Assembly: GCF_009827575.1 (NCBI RefSeq)
Contig: NZ_WTYR01000001.1
Location: 806,001 to 870,000, forward strand
Direction: 5' to 3'
From: Alteriqipengyuania halimionae
GTDB taxonomy: Bacteria; Pseudomonadota; Alphaproteobacteria; Sphingomonadales; Sphingomonadaceae
DNA: 64,000 nucleotides
Under the pieces are notes generated by a model. That model saw only the letters and a program-made list of their open reading frames with translations, had not been told where the DNA came from and searched no databases. Positions 26,501-37,574 of the stretch are shown piece after piece (position 1 is the first letter of the stretch; every line of letters begins with the position of its first letter). Made by a program: the position numbers and the translations under genes.

Positions 26501-27009
26501 GCGGAACGCTGATCCACGCCCTGCTCGAACGCTTGCCCGAAGTGCCGGAGGGCGAGCGCCAGGAACGCGCGCTGCGCTGGCTTGAAAAGCAGGCGGACGA
26601 TCTGGCCCACGACATGCGCGCGGAAATGGCTTCGAGCGCGATCGCAGTGCTCGACGATCCGCAATGGGCCGAGCTGTTCGGTCCGCGCGCATTGGCGGAA
26701 GTCCCGATTGCGGCGACTGTGGGCGAAGCGGTGATTGCCGGCACGATCGACCGGTTGCTGATCGAGGACGAGCGCATCCTGATCGTCGATTTCAAGACCA
26801 CGCTGCGCCCGCCCCATGCGCTCGACGGGGTGCCCGGATCCACCATTCGCCAGATGGCCGCCTACGCCGCGAGCCTGCGCGCCATATATCCCGGAAGGTC
26901 GGTCGAAGCCGCGGTGCTCTACACGCACACGCCGCAACTGATCGGTCTGCCGGATGCCTTGCTCGTCTCCGAAGGGCCGGAAGCGCGAGCGGAGCGGCGG
27001 AACGTCTGA
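23536..27009 (+). CDS. addA: Double-strand break repair helicase AddA
   Basis: The 1157-residue UvrD/Rep-type superfamily 1 helicase-nuclease is the motor of AddAB. Motif I is GASAGTGKTQVLSARV near residue 30, motif II LVDEAQDTNADQW, motif III VVGDYKQAIFGFQG, motif V/VI VMTVHGSKGLQSPIV and LYVGMTRAEEAL. The C-terminal PD-(D/E)XK nuclease reads GTIDRLLIEDERILIVDFKTTLRPP with the later QMAAYAASLR. It therefore both unwinds and cuts DNA. The strict overlap with addB implies stoichiometric production. Confidence 0.96.
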   Translation: MSAVHRLEGAQAEAVDPRDTVWLGASAGTGKTQVLSARVLRLLLEPGVSPSQILCLTFTKAGAAEMAERVNGVLARWVRMKDDELGKELAHIGADVGEETLNRARTRFAAVLDCPGGGLRIDTIHAFSTWLLSAFPYEAGLPPGLRAMEEREQDLLSREVLAELLVDAEAVGDTASLDALASLSLRFGPDGAEAFLRRCAKHIEAWKGTRGFQPPVRPRLMRMLGLEADASPDDLPALCADGAFPLESLGLCRSILEDWGTKTGLTGAATIAQWQALDPAARLAAIDEFYGTVLNKDGTPKQIANILKVDDRYGPAIDDVNQALDSIAEQRRLIELADWLAPAYELGRRYALAWDEAKQREGLIDFDDQIRLAAHLLTDAVPADWIRFKLDRRFDHILVDEAQDTNADQWQIILDGLADDFWRGEGQHGTETRTLFVVGDYKQAIFGFQGTSPENFRKARDRVRTRMADYAEAWRSANSRARAESAPRPLRELGLGRSFRTTQPILSIVDEAIEAIGHEEIGLRAQDVEPHAGEHGPGLVGLWRPIGGEDEDEREEGEGGDWLQPSDRRLAKRIARQVKAWIDAGFALHKRGGKRVSPGDIMVLVRRRKQLAGLIVARLHEEGVAVAGVDRLRLGDPLAVKDVLSALRFAAQPLDDLNLAALLVSPLVGWSQEQLLDHGYREDRVRLWDHLRASSHSDVAQVLLQFEPLLAQADFEPPQKILHWLLTGPWEGRRKLVSQLGREANDPLDELLNAAHAYAVSQVPSLSGFLHWLDAGEGELKREAGSAGDQVRVMTVHGSKGLQSPIVILADAADNPNNSQTDRLDIEEPDPAGDPLTLPLPKLSKDHLVGPLAPILEDAKAEMLREHWRLLYVGMTRAEEALFVTGSLGAREKKPHDDSWYARLQALFDEGEWRDDPIWDATNVRGKAGDGVAKTSAGPDPEPEKPAWLTTPIGPEPRPPRPLAPSSLGEDEAPDPPLPSDALAVAARRGTLIHALLERLPEVPEGERQERALRWLEKQADDLAHDMRAEMASSAIAVLDDPQWAELFGPRALAEVPIAATVGEAVIAGTIDRLLIEDERILIVDFKTTLRPPHALDGVPGSTIRQMAAYAASLRAIYPGRSVEAAVLYTHTPQLIGLPDALLVSEGPEARAERRNV

Positions 27010-27074
27010 GCGTCTCGTGCGCTTGCGTATCCGATCCGCGATCCTAGATAGATTGCACACGCAAAGGAGTTTTC

Positions 27075-27395
27075 ATGTCCACCAAAGCTGTCACCGACGC
27101 CGATTTCCAGTCCACCGTTCTCGATAGCGACAAGCCCGTGCTGGTCGATTTCTGGGCCGAGTGGTGCGGCCCGTGCAAGATGATCGCGCCGGCGCTGGAA
27201 GAGATTTCCGAAGAGCTGGCCGACAAGGTGACGATCGCCAAGATGGACATCATGGAAAGCACCGAAGTGCCGCAGAAATATGGCGTCCAGTCGATCCCGC
27301 TGATGGTGCTGTTCAAGAATGGCGAAGCGGTTGCGCAGAAGCTCGGTGCCGCGCCCAAATCGCAGCTTCAGAGCTGGCTCGAGAGCGAGCTTTGA
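27075..27395 (+). CDS. trxA: Thioredoxin
   Basis: The 106-residue product has the classic active site WCGPC (Cys31, Cys34) in VDFWAEWCGPCKMIAPALEEI and the cis-Pro loop VQSIPLMVLFKNG. It reduces protein disulfides in the cytoplasm, including ribonucleotide reductase and peroxiredoxins. AAAGGAG lies just before ATG 27075. It follows addA by 65 bases and is the last gene of the run that starts with the divL-like kinase. It may also have its own promoter in that gap. Confidence 0.97.
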   Translation: MSTKAVTDADFQSTVLDSDKPVLVDFWAEWCGPCKMIAPALEEISEELADKVTIAKMDIMESTEVPQKYGVQSIPLMVLFKNGEAVAQKLGAAPKSQLQSWLESEL

Positions 27396-27406
27396 TGCGC
27401 CGCTGG

Positions 27407-27426
27407 ATCCCCGTGAGAGCGGGGAT
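27407..27426. terminator. Hairpin between convergent trxA and inositol-phosphatase family gene
   Basis: A perfect 7-bp inverted repeat ATCCCCG/CGGGGAT with a 6-base loop sits exactly between the two convergent stops. It lacks a clear T-run, so it is either a weak bidirectional terminator or a short palindromic repeat. Confidence 0.45.
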
Positions 27427-28233
27427 TCAGCCCATGGCGGCGATCCGCTCCGCCAGTGCATCCCACAATTGCGGCGTGGCCGCTCCGATCAGGCCCGTGC
27501 GCTCCCAGTCCGCGGGCCGATAGGCGCTGCCATCGAGCCGCGCGACCTTGCCGCCCGCTTCGTTGAGCCACAGCGCCCCCGCCGCGTGATCCCATGGCAG
27601 GGTGCGGTTGAACAGCGAAACGTCGTTTTCCCCGAGTGCGAGCCGCGGATATTGTTCGGCGGCGCAGCGGGGAATGTCGACCAGTTCGTAATGCGGCGCG
27701 ATATGCTCGGACACTGCCGCGCGCTCGGCCTGGTCGAGGAAAATCAGTGAAATCGCGGCGATCGGCACGTCGTGCCCGGTCGCGCGCGCCGAAACCGGTT
27801 CGCCGTCCACGAATGCCCCGCCGCCCTGGATGGCGTGGCAGAAGCGGCCCGACAGGCAATCGTAGATCCAACCCGCGACCGTTTCCCCGCCCTCGGCCAG
27901 CGCGACCAGCACGCCGAAAGGCGGCTTGCCGAACGCGAAATTGTTCGTCCCGTCGAGCGGGTCGACGATCCAGCACAGCCCGTCGCCGAGCCGGTCCATG
28001 ATCGATGGATCGGCCTCCGCCGCTTCTTCTCCCACGATCGAGGCCTGCGGCAGCAACCGCGCGAGACCCTCGGTGAGGATTGTCTCGCTCGCATGATCGG
28101 CCACGGTGACGACATCGTCGGCCGCCTTGTTCGTGATCTCGCCGTCGTCGAGCGTGCGGTAATGCGGCATGATCGCATCGCGGCTCGCGCGCGCCATCAG
28201 GGCATGAACCTGGCCGGTCAGGCTCTCGCTCAC
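27427..28233 (-). CDS. Inositol monophosphatase family protein (possible histidinol-phosphatase)
   Basis: The 268-residue product has the metal and substrate motifs of the family: VGEEAAE, WIVDPLDGTNNFAFG and the late LPWDHAAGALWLNEAGGKV. Members dephosphorylate inositol phosphate, fructose bisphosphate, 3'-phosphoadenosine phosphate or histidinol phosphate. The last (HisN-type) is common in alphaproteobacteria, but nothing here decides. Start GTG 28233 overlaps the argJ stop (GTGA), so it is likely cotranscribed with argJ, a second amino acid biosynthesis gene. That fits, but does not prove, a HisN role. Confidence 0.85.
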   Translation of the reverse strand: MSESLTGQVHALMARASRDAIMPHYRTLDDGEITNKAADDVVTVADHASETILTEGLARLLPQASIVGEEAAEADPSIMDRLGDGLCWIVDPLDGTNNFAFGKPPFGVLVALAEGGETVAGWIYDCLSGRFCHAIQGGGAFVDGEPVSARATGHDVPIAAISLIFLDQAERAAVSEHIAPHYELVDIPRCAAEQYPRLALGENDVSLFNRTLPWDHAAGALWLNEAGGKVARLDGSAYRPADWERTGLIGAATPQLWDALAERIAAMG

Positions 28234-29456
28234 GAGCGGTAGTCCGCGTTGATCGAAATATAGCCGTGGGTGAGATCGCAGGTGTAGACCGTGGCCTGTC
28301 CGTCTCCGAGATCGATATCGACATCGATATCGATCTCCTGTCCTTTGAGATGCGCGGCAACCGGCGCTTCGTCATAGGTTTCGACTGCGCGGCCTTCGCG
28401 CGCCACCTCGATGCCGCCGAATGCAATCGACAGGCGGTCGCGATCCGCCGGTTCGCCGGCCTTGCCGACGGCCATCACCACACGGCCCCAATTGGCGTCC
28501 TCGCCCGCGATCGCGGTCTTCACCAGCGGCGAATTGGCGATCGAGAGGCCGATCCGGTGCGCGCTGTCATCCGAATCCGCGCCCGTCACCTTCACCGTGA
28601 TGAACTTGCTTGCGCCTTCGCCGTCGCGCACCACGAGCCGGGCGAGCTGGCCGCACAAGTCCTCGAGCGCAGCGGCAAAGGCTTCGGCTTCGGGACTGTC
28701 GTCATCGGCGAGCGGGACATTGCCCGCCGCGCCGGTTGCGAAGGCAAGCACGGTGTCGCTGGTCGACGTGTCGCTATCGACGGTGATCGCACCGAAGCTG
28801 GCCCCGTTGGCCTGCGAGAGCATTGTCTGCAGCAGGGCCGGTTCGATCGCCGCATCGGTGACGATATAGCCGAGCATGGTCGCCATATCGGGCGCGATCA
28901 TGCCGCTGCCCTTGATCACGCCGATCAGCGTGACCTCGGTATCGCCGATCGTTGCGGTGGTCGTCGCGCCCTTTTCGAACGTGTCGGTGGTGCCGATCGC
29001 ACGCGCGACTTCGAGCCAATCGCACGGCTCCGCGAGGAGCGCGGCGGCGATCCCGGCGCGCGCCTTGTCCTTCGGCAGCGGCACGCCGATCACGCCGGTC
29101 GAGCTGACGAACACCTGCTCGGGGGAGCAATCGAGTTCGTCGGCCACCTGAGCCTGGATCTGTTCGACCGCTTCGCGCCCTGCGGCACCGGTGAAGGCAT
29201 TGGCATTGCCCGCGTTGACGACCAGCGCGCGGGCCGATCCGCCGCCGATCTGCACGCGTCCGGCCTCGACTTCGGGCGAGGCGCAGGCGCTCTTGGTGAA
29301 CAGCCCGGCGACTGCGGTGCCCTTGGCGAATTCGACCAGCGTCAGGTCGCACCGATCCCAGGTCTTATAGCGCGCACGCGCCACGCGCGGCGTCGCGCCA
29401 GTAATCGCGGGCAGGTTTGGAAAAGAACGGGCGAGGGGAGAGCGATCGAGGTCCAT
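28230..29456 (-). CDS. argJ: Glutamate N-acetyltransferase / amino-acid acetyltransferase
   Basis: The 408-residue ornithine acetyltransferase recycles the acetyl group from N-acetylornithine to glutamate in arginine synthesis, and may also use acetyl-CoA. The self-cleavage site is in IKGSGMIAPDMATMLGYIVTDA, where the chain is cut before the Thr nucleophile to give alpha and beta subunits. Other conserved parts are VVNAGNANAFTGAAGREA near the N-terminus and the final LTHGYISINADYRS. It is upstream of, and coupled to, the phosphatase family gene, and diverges from the small secreted protein at 29552. Confidence 0.96.
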   Translation of the reverse strand: MDLDRSPLARSFPNLPAITGATPRVARARYKTWDRCDLTLVEFAKGTAVAGLFTKSACASPEVEAGRVQIGGGSARALVVNAGNANAFTGAAGREAVEQIQAQVADELDCSPEQVFVSSTGVIGVPLPKDKARAGIAAALLAEPCDWLEVARAIGTTDTFEKGATTTATIGDTEVTLIGVIKGSGMIAPDMATMLGYIVTDAAIEPALLQTMLSQANGASFGAITVDSDTSTSDTVLAFATGAAGNVPLADDDSPEAEAFAAALEDLCGQLARLVVRDGEGASKFITVKVTGADSDDSAHRIGLSIANSPLVKTAIAGEDANWGRVVMAVGKAGEPADRDRLSIAFGGIEVAREGRAVETYDEAPVAAHLKGQEIDIDVDIDLGDGQATVYTCDLTHGYISINADYRS

Positions 29457-29551
29457 ATCGCGATGCGCCTATGTCTTTGCTGCAACGCTCGCAAGCAAAT
29501 GTCCGTCGAAGGTTTACGAAACGCGATCCAGCGATTACATCATCGGTCACG

Positions 29552-29824
29552 ATGCTACGCCGTCTTCTCACCTGCCTCGCGGTTCTAACCGGCCTTGCTG
29601 CCGTTGCCGCGCCCGCGCAGGCCGAGAATGCTCGCTCGCTCGTCAGCCAGGTCGAATCGCAAATCGGCGATACCATCGACTGCAAGGATGACGACAAGGC
29701 ATGCGAATGCCGTGCCAAGGGCAAGGACGGAAAAAAGATCGAGGATAAGGATTGTCCGCGCGAGAAGCGGCGCACGATCTACATTCCCCCGATCTATGTC
29801 GGCGTCGATCTCGCGCTGCAATAG
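29552..29824 (+). CDS. Small secreted Cys-containing protein, unknown function
   Basis: From ATG 29552 the 90-residue product has a clear signal peptide (MLRRLLTCLAVLTGLAAVAAPAQA). The mature part is about 66 residues and very polar, with four cysteines (DCKDDDKACEC and later DC) in a Lys/Asp-rich stretch. It ends in RRTIYIPPIYVGVDLALQ. The cysteines could form two disulfides or bind metal in the periplasm. No family recognised. The frame upstream to 29417 overlaps the argJ promoter region and is less likely to be coding. secA follows 94 bases later. Confidence 0.65.
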   Translation: MLRRLLTCLAVLTGLAAVAAPAQAENARSLVSQVESQIGDTIDCKDDDKACECRAKGKDGKKIEDKDCPREKRRTIYIPPIYVGVDLALQ

Positions 29825-29918
29825 CGCGCAGCCCCCTTATACGACCGCATTTTCGCGCTCCGGCCACTGACGCCGTGAGCGCATTTCCCTACATCACATC
29901 ACGAAAGTCTCGGCCACC

Positions 29919-32648
<2,730 letters not shown>

Positions 32649-32662
32649 GCCGGAGGGCAACG

Positions 32663-32702
32663 AAAAAGGCGCCGGAAGCAATCGAGCTTCCGGCGCCTTT
32701 TT
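32663..32702. terminator. Bidirectional rho-independent terminator between secA and tRNA-Asn
   Basis: A 12-bp perfect stem (GGCGCCGGAAGC at 32668-32679 with its complement at 32686-32697) is flanked by AAAAA and TTTTT, so it works for secA (+) and for the tRNA on the minus strand. Confidence 0.93.
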
Positions 32703-32721
32703 CATGTCCGCGAGAGGTGGG

Positions 32722-32796
32722 TGGCTCCCCGAGTTGGATTCGAACCAACGACCAAGTGATTAACAGTCACCTACTCTACCGCTGAGCTATCGGGGA
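32722..32796 (-). tRNA. tRNA-Asn (anticodon GTT)
   Basis: On the minus strand the 75 bases fold as a cloverleaf: acceptor stem TCCCCGA/TCGGGGA, TAGCTCAGCGGTAGAG D arm, anticodon loop with GTT inside GTGACTGTTAATCAC, T arm GGTTCGAATCC, and an encoded CCA end at 32722-32724. Confidence 0.97.
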
Positions 32797-32863
32797 ATAC
32801 CCATCTCTCGCGGAAGCGCGCCTATATGCGGGCGATTCACCGATTGCAAGACCGCTTCACCAT

Positions 32864-33646
32864 TCAAGTGACGAATTGTTCGGCAACGATCCGTTCTTCG
32901 AGTGTCTTTCCCTTGTCGAACAGCAGGGTGAGCGTCCGCGAGGTGTCGATCGAGACGGTAACCTCGTCGATATCGCGCAGTTCTTTCTGGTCTGCCACGG
33001 CGGAAACCGGCCGTTTGTCGGGCTCGATCACGCGGAAACCGATCTCGTAGTGATCAGGCAGGATTGCCCCGCGCCAGCGGCGTGGGCGAAACGCGCTGAT
33101 CGGGGTGAGCGCGAGCATGTTCGATGTCAGCGGCAGAATCGGGCCGTTGGCGGAAAAATTGTAGGCGGTCGATCCCGCGGGTGTCGCCACCAGCACGCCA
33201 TCGGCGGACAGCTCGGCGATCCGGCGCTTGCCGTTGACCGACACTTCGAGCTTCGCCGTCTGGCGGGTTTCACGCAGAAGAGAGACCTCGTTGATGGCGT
33301 GGTACTCGCGCACTTCCCCGCCATGGGTATGCGCCTTCATGCACAGAGGTTTCACGGCCACGGGCTGCGCGCGCGATACGCGTTCGGCCAGCGAGCGCGA
33401 GCGGGTGAGCCGGTTCATCAGAAAGCCGACCGTGCCGAGATTCAGGCCGAAAGCCGGAATCACCCGCCCTTGGTCGAGCATGGAATGCAGCGTCTGGAGC
33501 ATGAAACCGTCCCCGCCCAGCACGACGGCGACATCGGCTTCGGCGAGCGGAACGAAATCGCCCTGTTCGCGAATCTCTGCAGCGGCCTCCTGCGCGCGCT
33601 CGCTATCAGCCGCCAGCAGGGCGAGCTTGCCGGTCTCGATGGTCAT
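32864..33646 (-). CDS. nadK: NAD kinase
   Basis: The 260-residue enzyme phosphorylates NAD to NADP. It has the conserved GGDGFMLQTLH motif, LNLGTVGFLMN, the NAD-binding AINEVSLLRETRQTAKLEV and ADGVLVATPAGSTAYNFSANGPIL, and a P-rich RPRRWRGAILP segment. The length matches the short alphaproteobacterial form. I chose ATG 33646 because the upstream frame (to 33862) is composition-wise unlike the family and overlaps the divergent EAL gene. Promoters for both genes lie around 33647-33761. Confidence 0.94.
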   Translation of the reverse strand: MTIETGKLALLAADSERAQEAAAEIREQGDFVPLAEADVAVVLGGDGFMLQTLHSMLDQGRVIPAFGLNLGTVGFLMNRLTRSRSLAERVSRAQPVAVKPLCMKAHTHGGEVREYHAINEVSLLRETRQTAKLEVSVNGKRRIAELSADGVLVATPAGSTAYNFSANGPILPLTSNMLALTPISAFRPRRWRGAILPDHYEIGFRVIEPDKRPVSAVADQKELRDIDEVTVSIDTSRTLTLLFDKGKTLEERIVAEQFVT

Positions 33647-33761
33647 TTCGCCGTGGGCGTCCACTGTTCTCGCGCAAACATGGTGCCTCGTTATGGGGCA
33701 GGGGCACGATTGGCAATGGCATGTCGCATCCGGATTATTGCCAGCGCGAGCGCGGGAGCGC

Positions 33762-35081
33762 ATGGACGGCCAGATGGGCGGCCACGATTCAGCTGACGAT
33801 ATTTCACGCGATCCGCTGACAGGTCTGCCTGTGATGGAGGAGGTGCGCTCTTCGTTGCGCACCTGGCTGAAAGACGCAGCCTCCAGCCAGTCCGCTCCCC
33901 AGGTTCACGCCGCTTTGATCGGCTTGCGGCGGTTCGATACGGTCAATCTGGCTTACGGAGAGAGCACTGGCGACGGCGCGCTGGTCGAAGTCGCGCGCCG
34001 TCTCAACCGCTTTTGCGAAGACGAGATCGACGGCGAATGGAAGCTCGCACGCGGCGGTGGGGGCCATTTCCTCGTCATCTTGCGTGGGAACTGCAGTCGA
34101 GAACGATGGCAGTGGCTGGCCGAGGAACTGGCCGATGCGATCGCGCACCCGATCAATGCCAGCGAAGGCGTGTTGCGCCTGTCTCCCCGCGTGGCTCTGC
34201 TGCGTGCCTTGTCGAGCGAGCGGGTCGATACCATGCTCGATCGCCTGTCGATCACGCTTGCCGAGCTCCAGCGCGAACAGAACCGGCGGGTCCAATGGGC
34301 CGACGGAGAACGCGCGTTATTGGGCCGGAGTGGAGCAGAGCTCGAGGCGGACCTGCTGCGCGCGATCGATCGCGACGAGATCGAGATCTGGTTCCAGCCC
34401 CAATATTCACTGAACGGCGGGATCCTGGTGGGGGCGGAAGCGCTGGCGCGCTGGCAGCACCGCGATCTAGGCCAGGTCGGTGCCTCTGCGCTGTTCACGA
34501 TTGCCGAGCGCGCCGATCATGTGACGCCGCTATCGCGTCATATCGCCATGCGCGCGCTCGAACTGGCGAGCCAATGGCCGAGCCATTTGCGGCTATCGCT
34601 CAATGTGACGCCATCCGACCTTGCCGACAGCCGGTTTGCCACGCAAATGCTGTCGATCGTGCGACAGACCGCCTTCCTGCCGCAGAAGCTGACGATCGAA
34701 GTAACCGAACATGCGCTGCTCGGCGATCTCAGCACGGCGCAGGAAAGCCTCGAACAACTCGCCGAAGCCAAGATCGAGATCGCGTGCGACGATTTCGGCG
34801 CGGGCTTCTGCAATTTCCGCTACCTCAAGGTCCTTCCGATCGGTGCGATCAAGCTCGATCGCTCGATGGTCGAAGGCGTCACCACCGACACCCGCGACCT
34901 CGAAGTGATGCGGGCGATCATCGCGCTGGGCAAGGCGCTGAGCATGAAACTGATCGCCGAAGGCGTCGAGACCGAAGAATTGCGCGATCTCCTCGCCGCC
35001 GAAGGCTGCGATGTCTACCAGGGCTATTTCGGCGACCAACCGATGTCGGCCGCCGAATTCCTGACGCTCGCCAAAGGCTGA
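33762..35081 (+). CDS. EAL-domain c-di-GMP phosphodiesterase with degenerate GGDEF domain
   Basis: The 439-residue product is cytoplasmic by sequence. An N-terminal GGDEF-like domain (about residues 15-180) has lost its signature: the motif position reads ARGGGGHFLVIL, so it cannot be a normal cyclase and may only bind nucleotide. The EAL domain (about 200-439) keeps the expected catalytic and metal residues: EALARW, LNVTPSDL, IEVTEH, CDDFGAGF, IKLDRS, AEGVET and YQGYFGDQP. It should hydrolyse c-di-GMP. ATG 33762 has GGGAG close upstream. ATG 33693 is an alternative. It diverges from nadK and converges with the S9 peptidase. Confidence 0.88.
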   Translation: MDGQMGGHDSADDISRDPLTGLPVMEEVRSSLRTWLKDAASSQSAPQVHAALIGLRRFDTVNLAYGESTGDGALVEVARRLNRFCEDEIDGEWKLARGGGGHFLVILRGNCSRERWQWLAEELADAIAHPINASEGVLRLSPRVALLRALSSERVDTMLDRLSITLAELQREQNRRVQWADGERALLGRSGAELEADLLRAIDRDEIEIWFQPQYSLNGGILVGAEALARWQHRDLGQVGASALFTIAERADHVTPLSRHIAMRALELASQWPSHLRLSLNVTPSDLADSRFATQMLSIVRQTAFLPQKLTIEVTEHALLGDLSTAQESLEQLAEAKIEIACDDFGAGFCNFRYLKVLPIGAIKLDRSMVEGVTTDTRDLEVMRAIIALGKALSMKLIAEGVETEELRDLLAAEGCDVYQGYFGDQPMSAAEFLTLAKG

Positions 35082-35085
35082 GCGA

Positions 35086-37518
35086 TCACTCTGCGCTGGC
35101 GTCGTCCGTGTCCCGTTCGACCGGTGCGTTCTTCACATGCGTATCGAACCAGTCGAACATTTCCGCCAGCACGTGGAGCACCGATTCGCGACCGCGATAG
35201 CCGTGGTCTTCGTGCGGCAGCATGACGAGGCGCGCGGTGCCCCCGGTGCCTTTGACCGCGGCGAACATGCGTTCGGACTGCTGCGGGAAAGTGCCCGAGT
35301 TGCTATCGTTCATTCCGTGGGTGAACAGGATCGGTTCGTTGATCTTGTCCGCCGCCATGAACGGGCTGAGCTCGTAATAGGTTGCTGGCGTATCCCAGAA
35401 AATCCGCCGTTCCGACTGGAAGCCGAACGGGGTCAGCGTGCGATTGTACGCACCCGAACGCGCGATGCCGGCCCTGAAGATATCGCTCTGCGCCAGCAGG
35501 TGCGCCGTCATGAAGGCACCGTAGCTGTGCCCTCCCACGCCGACGCGCACTCCGTCGCCGAAGCCGCGTTCGACGGTGAAGTCCACAGCTGCCTGCGCCG
35601 AAGCAACGATCTGTTCGATGAAGGTGTCGTTGACCGTTTCGGGGTCGTCACCGATCACTGGCATCGCCGCGCGATCGAGCACGGCATAGCCCTGGGTCAG
35701 GAAGAATAGTTGCGAGTAGCCGCCGATTTGCGTGAAGCGATACGGCGAGTCGCGGTTCTGCCCTGCCGTTGCCGCATCGTTGTATTCCCGCGGATAGGCC
35801 CACACGACCACCGGCAGCTTGTCGCCTTCCTTGTATTCGGGCGGGAGATAGAGCGTGGCCGTGAGATCGACCCCGTCGGCGCGCTTGTAGGTCACGAGTT
35901 CGCGCTTGATCCCGGTCAGTTCGGGATGCGGATCGCGGAAGTCGGTCAGGGCCCGCACTTCGCCTTTCCGGTGCAGGCGGACATTGCCCGGATCGATCGG
36001 GTTCTCGAAATAGGTGATGAAGCTGTCGCCATCGTCGTCGAGAACGTCGATCACCGATTCGAGCTGTTCGCCGGAAGAACGCCACAATTCGGTGGTTTCG
36101 AGAGTGTCGAGATCGAAGCGCCGCAGGAACGGCCGCAAACCTTCGGGCGACGCGCCTGCGCCGGTCAGCAGCAGCGCGCCGTCATCCGATCGCGCGACCG
36201 AAAAGCCCCGATCGGTATAGGTCGTCACCGGTTCGCCCGGGTCGGCATAGGCATCCTGGATGTTGCGGATATTGATCTGCCGCGGCGCGTTGTTGCCGGT
36301 CACATCGACCAGGGTCTGACGGAGTTCGCGGGTGTCGCGATCGTACTCGTAAGCGACCAGATCATCCGATTTCTCGATCCCGAACGCGCCCGATGCACGA
36401 TCTTCGAGCCGGACGAGAACCCGGGCTTCACTGTCGAAGGGAGCGGCCAGAGCCATGAGATTGTCGCGATTGTCGGTTTCGACGCGCGGATCGCCCCCGT
36501 CCTGCGCTTCGGCCCACACCAGCAGCGCATCCTCGGTCGGATGCCACTGGACGTTGCGCGGACCTTTGACGACGCCCTGCACCGGAAGGGCATCGGCGAG
36601 CGGTTGGCGGACGATCGTCTTCACCAGCTTTCCGTCGCGCGTGTAGACCGCCGTGGTGGTCGGGAAACGGTAATACGGGACCTGATAGGAGAACGGCTTT
36701 TCGATCCATTCCATCAGCATGTACTTGCCATCGGGCGAGAATGCGACGCTGGTATAGATGCGCGGTTCGCCCAGCTTGCGCTTGTTGCTGCCATCGGCAT
36801 CCATCACCACGGGCTGGCTCGTGGTGAGCCATTCGAACATTGCCTCGTCGTGCGGATTTTCGAGCAGGTCCTGATAGGTGCGCGTCTGCGCTTCCTGCCC
36901 GCCCGATGCATCCTGGATCGCAGGGCCGACCGGAGTGAGCGAAGCGACCGGGCGCGGGCCGCGCGCCTCGGGAATGGTCAGCACCAGCAGCGATCCGTCG
37001 GGCAGAAAGCGCGGCGTCTGGAAGATCGGATTGACCCCGCCGGTCATGACCTTGCGCGCCGCCGCGGTCTGCGTGTCGAGGACGTAGAGATCCATCGCAT
37101 CGCTGCGGGTGTTGGTGAACACCACGCTCGATCCGTCTGGTGCCCAGGAAACGTCGGAAATATCCGCGTCGGCGGGCATGGCGACGGGGCGTAGGTCACC
37201 GGAGGCGATGTCCTGCAGAGACAGGCCGATCGTGGCGCGGGTGCCGTAGCGATCGTTGATCGCCGCATCGAGCCGCATCCCGGCGAGCTTTTCCATCGGC
37301 TTGGCAAGCTCCGCCACCGGCGGCAGCGCTTCACGCTCTAGCAGCAAGAGCTGATCGTTGTCGGGCGAAACCGAAACGCGCGGACTGGGCGCGCGGGTGA
37401 CGATATCGACCACGTCGGGCGGCGGAAGGCGATAGCCTTCCTGCGCGGCGGCGGGGGTGGCGGCGACAAGACCGATGGCCAGTGCAAAGGAACTGGCGGC
37501 GATGGATGGCAAACGCAT
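35086..37518 (-). CDS. Secreted S9 (prolyl oligopeptidase) family serine peptidase
   Basis: The 810-residue product from ATG 37518 has a signal peptide ending ATPAAAQ, so it is exported. A beta-propeller-like region (about 50-520) precedes an alpha/beta-hydrolase domain. The nucleophile is Ser in GVGGHSYGAFMTAHLL, the Asp in FTHGMNDSNSGTFP and the His in LPHEDHGYRGRE. The best fit is the prolyl-oligopeptidase/glutamyl-aminopeptidase branch, which cleaves short peptides. A GGGAGA site lies before the start. Sphingomonads commonly carry several such peptidases for peptide use. Exact specificity is not visible. Confidence 0.92.
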   Translation of the reverse strand: MRLPSIAASSFALAIGLVAATPAAAQEGYRLPPPDVVDIVTRAPSPRVSVSPDNDQLLLLEREALPPVAELAKPMEKLAGMRLDAAINDRYGTRATIGLSLQDIASGDLRPVAMPADADISDVSWAPDGSSVVFTNTRSDAMDLYVLDTQTAAARKVMTGGVNPIFQTPRFLPDGSLLVLTIPEARGPRPVASLTPVGPAIQDASGGQEAQTRTYQDLLENPHDEAMFEWLTTSQPVVMDADGSNKRKLGEPRIYTSVAFSPDGKYMLMEWIEKPFSYQVPYYRFPTTTAVYTRDGKLVKTIVRQPLADALPVQGVVKGPRNVQWHPTEDALLVWAEAQDGGDPRVETDNRDNLMALAAPFDSEARVLVRLEDRASGAFGIEKSDDLVAYEYDRDTRELRQTLVDVTGNNAPRQINIRNIQDAYADPGEPVTTYTDRGFSVARSDDGALLLTGAGASPEGLRPFLRRFDLDTLETTELWRSSGEQLESVIDVLDDDGDSFITYFENPIDPGNVRLHRKGEVRALTDFRDPHPELTGIKRELVTYKRADGVDLTATLYLPPEYKEGDKLPVVVWAYPREYNDAATAGQNRDSPYRFTQIGGYSQLFFLTQGYAVLDRAAMPVIGDDPETVNDTFIEQIVASAQAAVDFTVERGFGDGVRVGVGGHSYGAFMTAHLLAQSDIFRAGIARSGAYNRTLTPFGFQSERRIFWDTPATYYELSPFMAADKINEPILFTHGMNDSNSGTFPQQSERMFAAVKGTGGTARLVMLPHEDHGYRGRESVLHVLAEMFDWFDTHVKNAPVERDTDDASAE

Positions 37519-37574
37519 GATGTGATTCTCCCTCGCGGCCACGCTAACCGCCGCACGGGGGCACGATCAATGCG

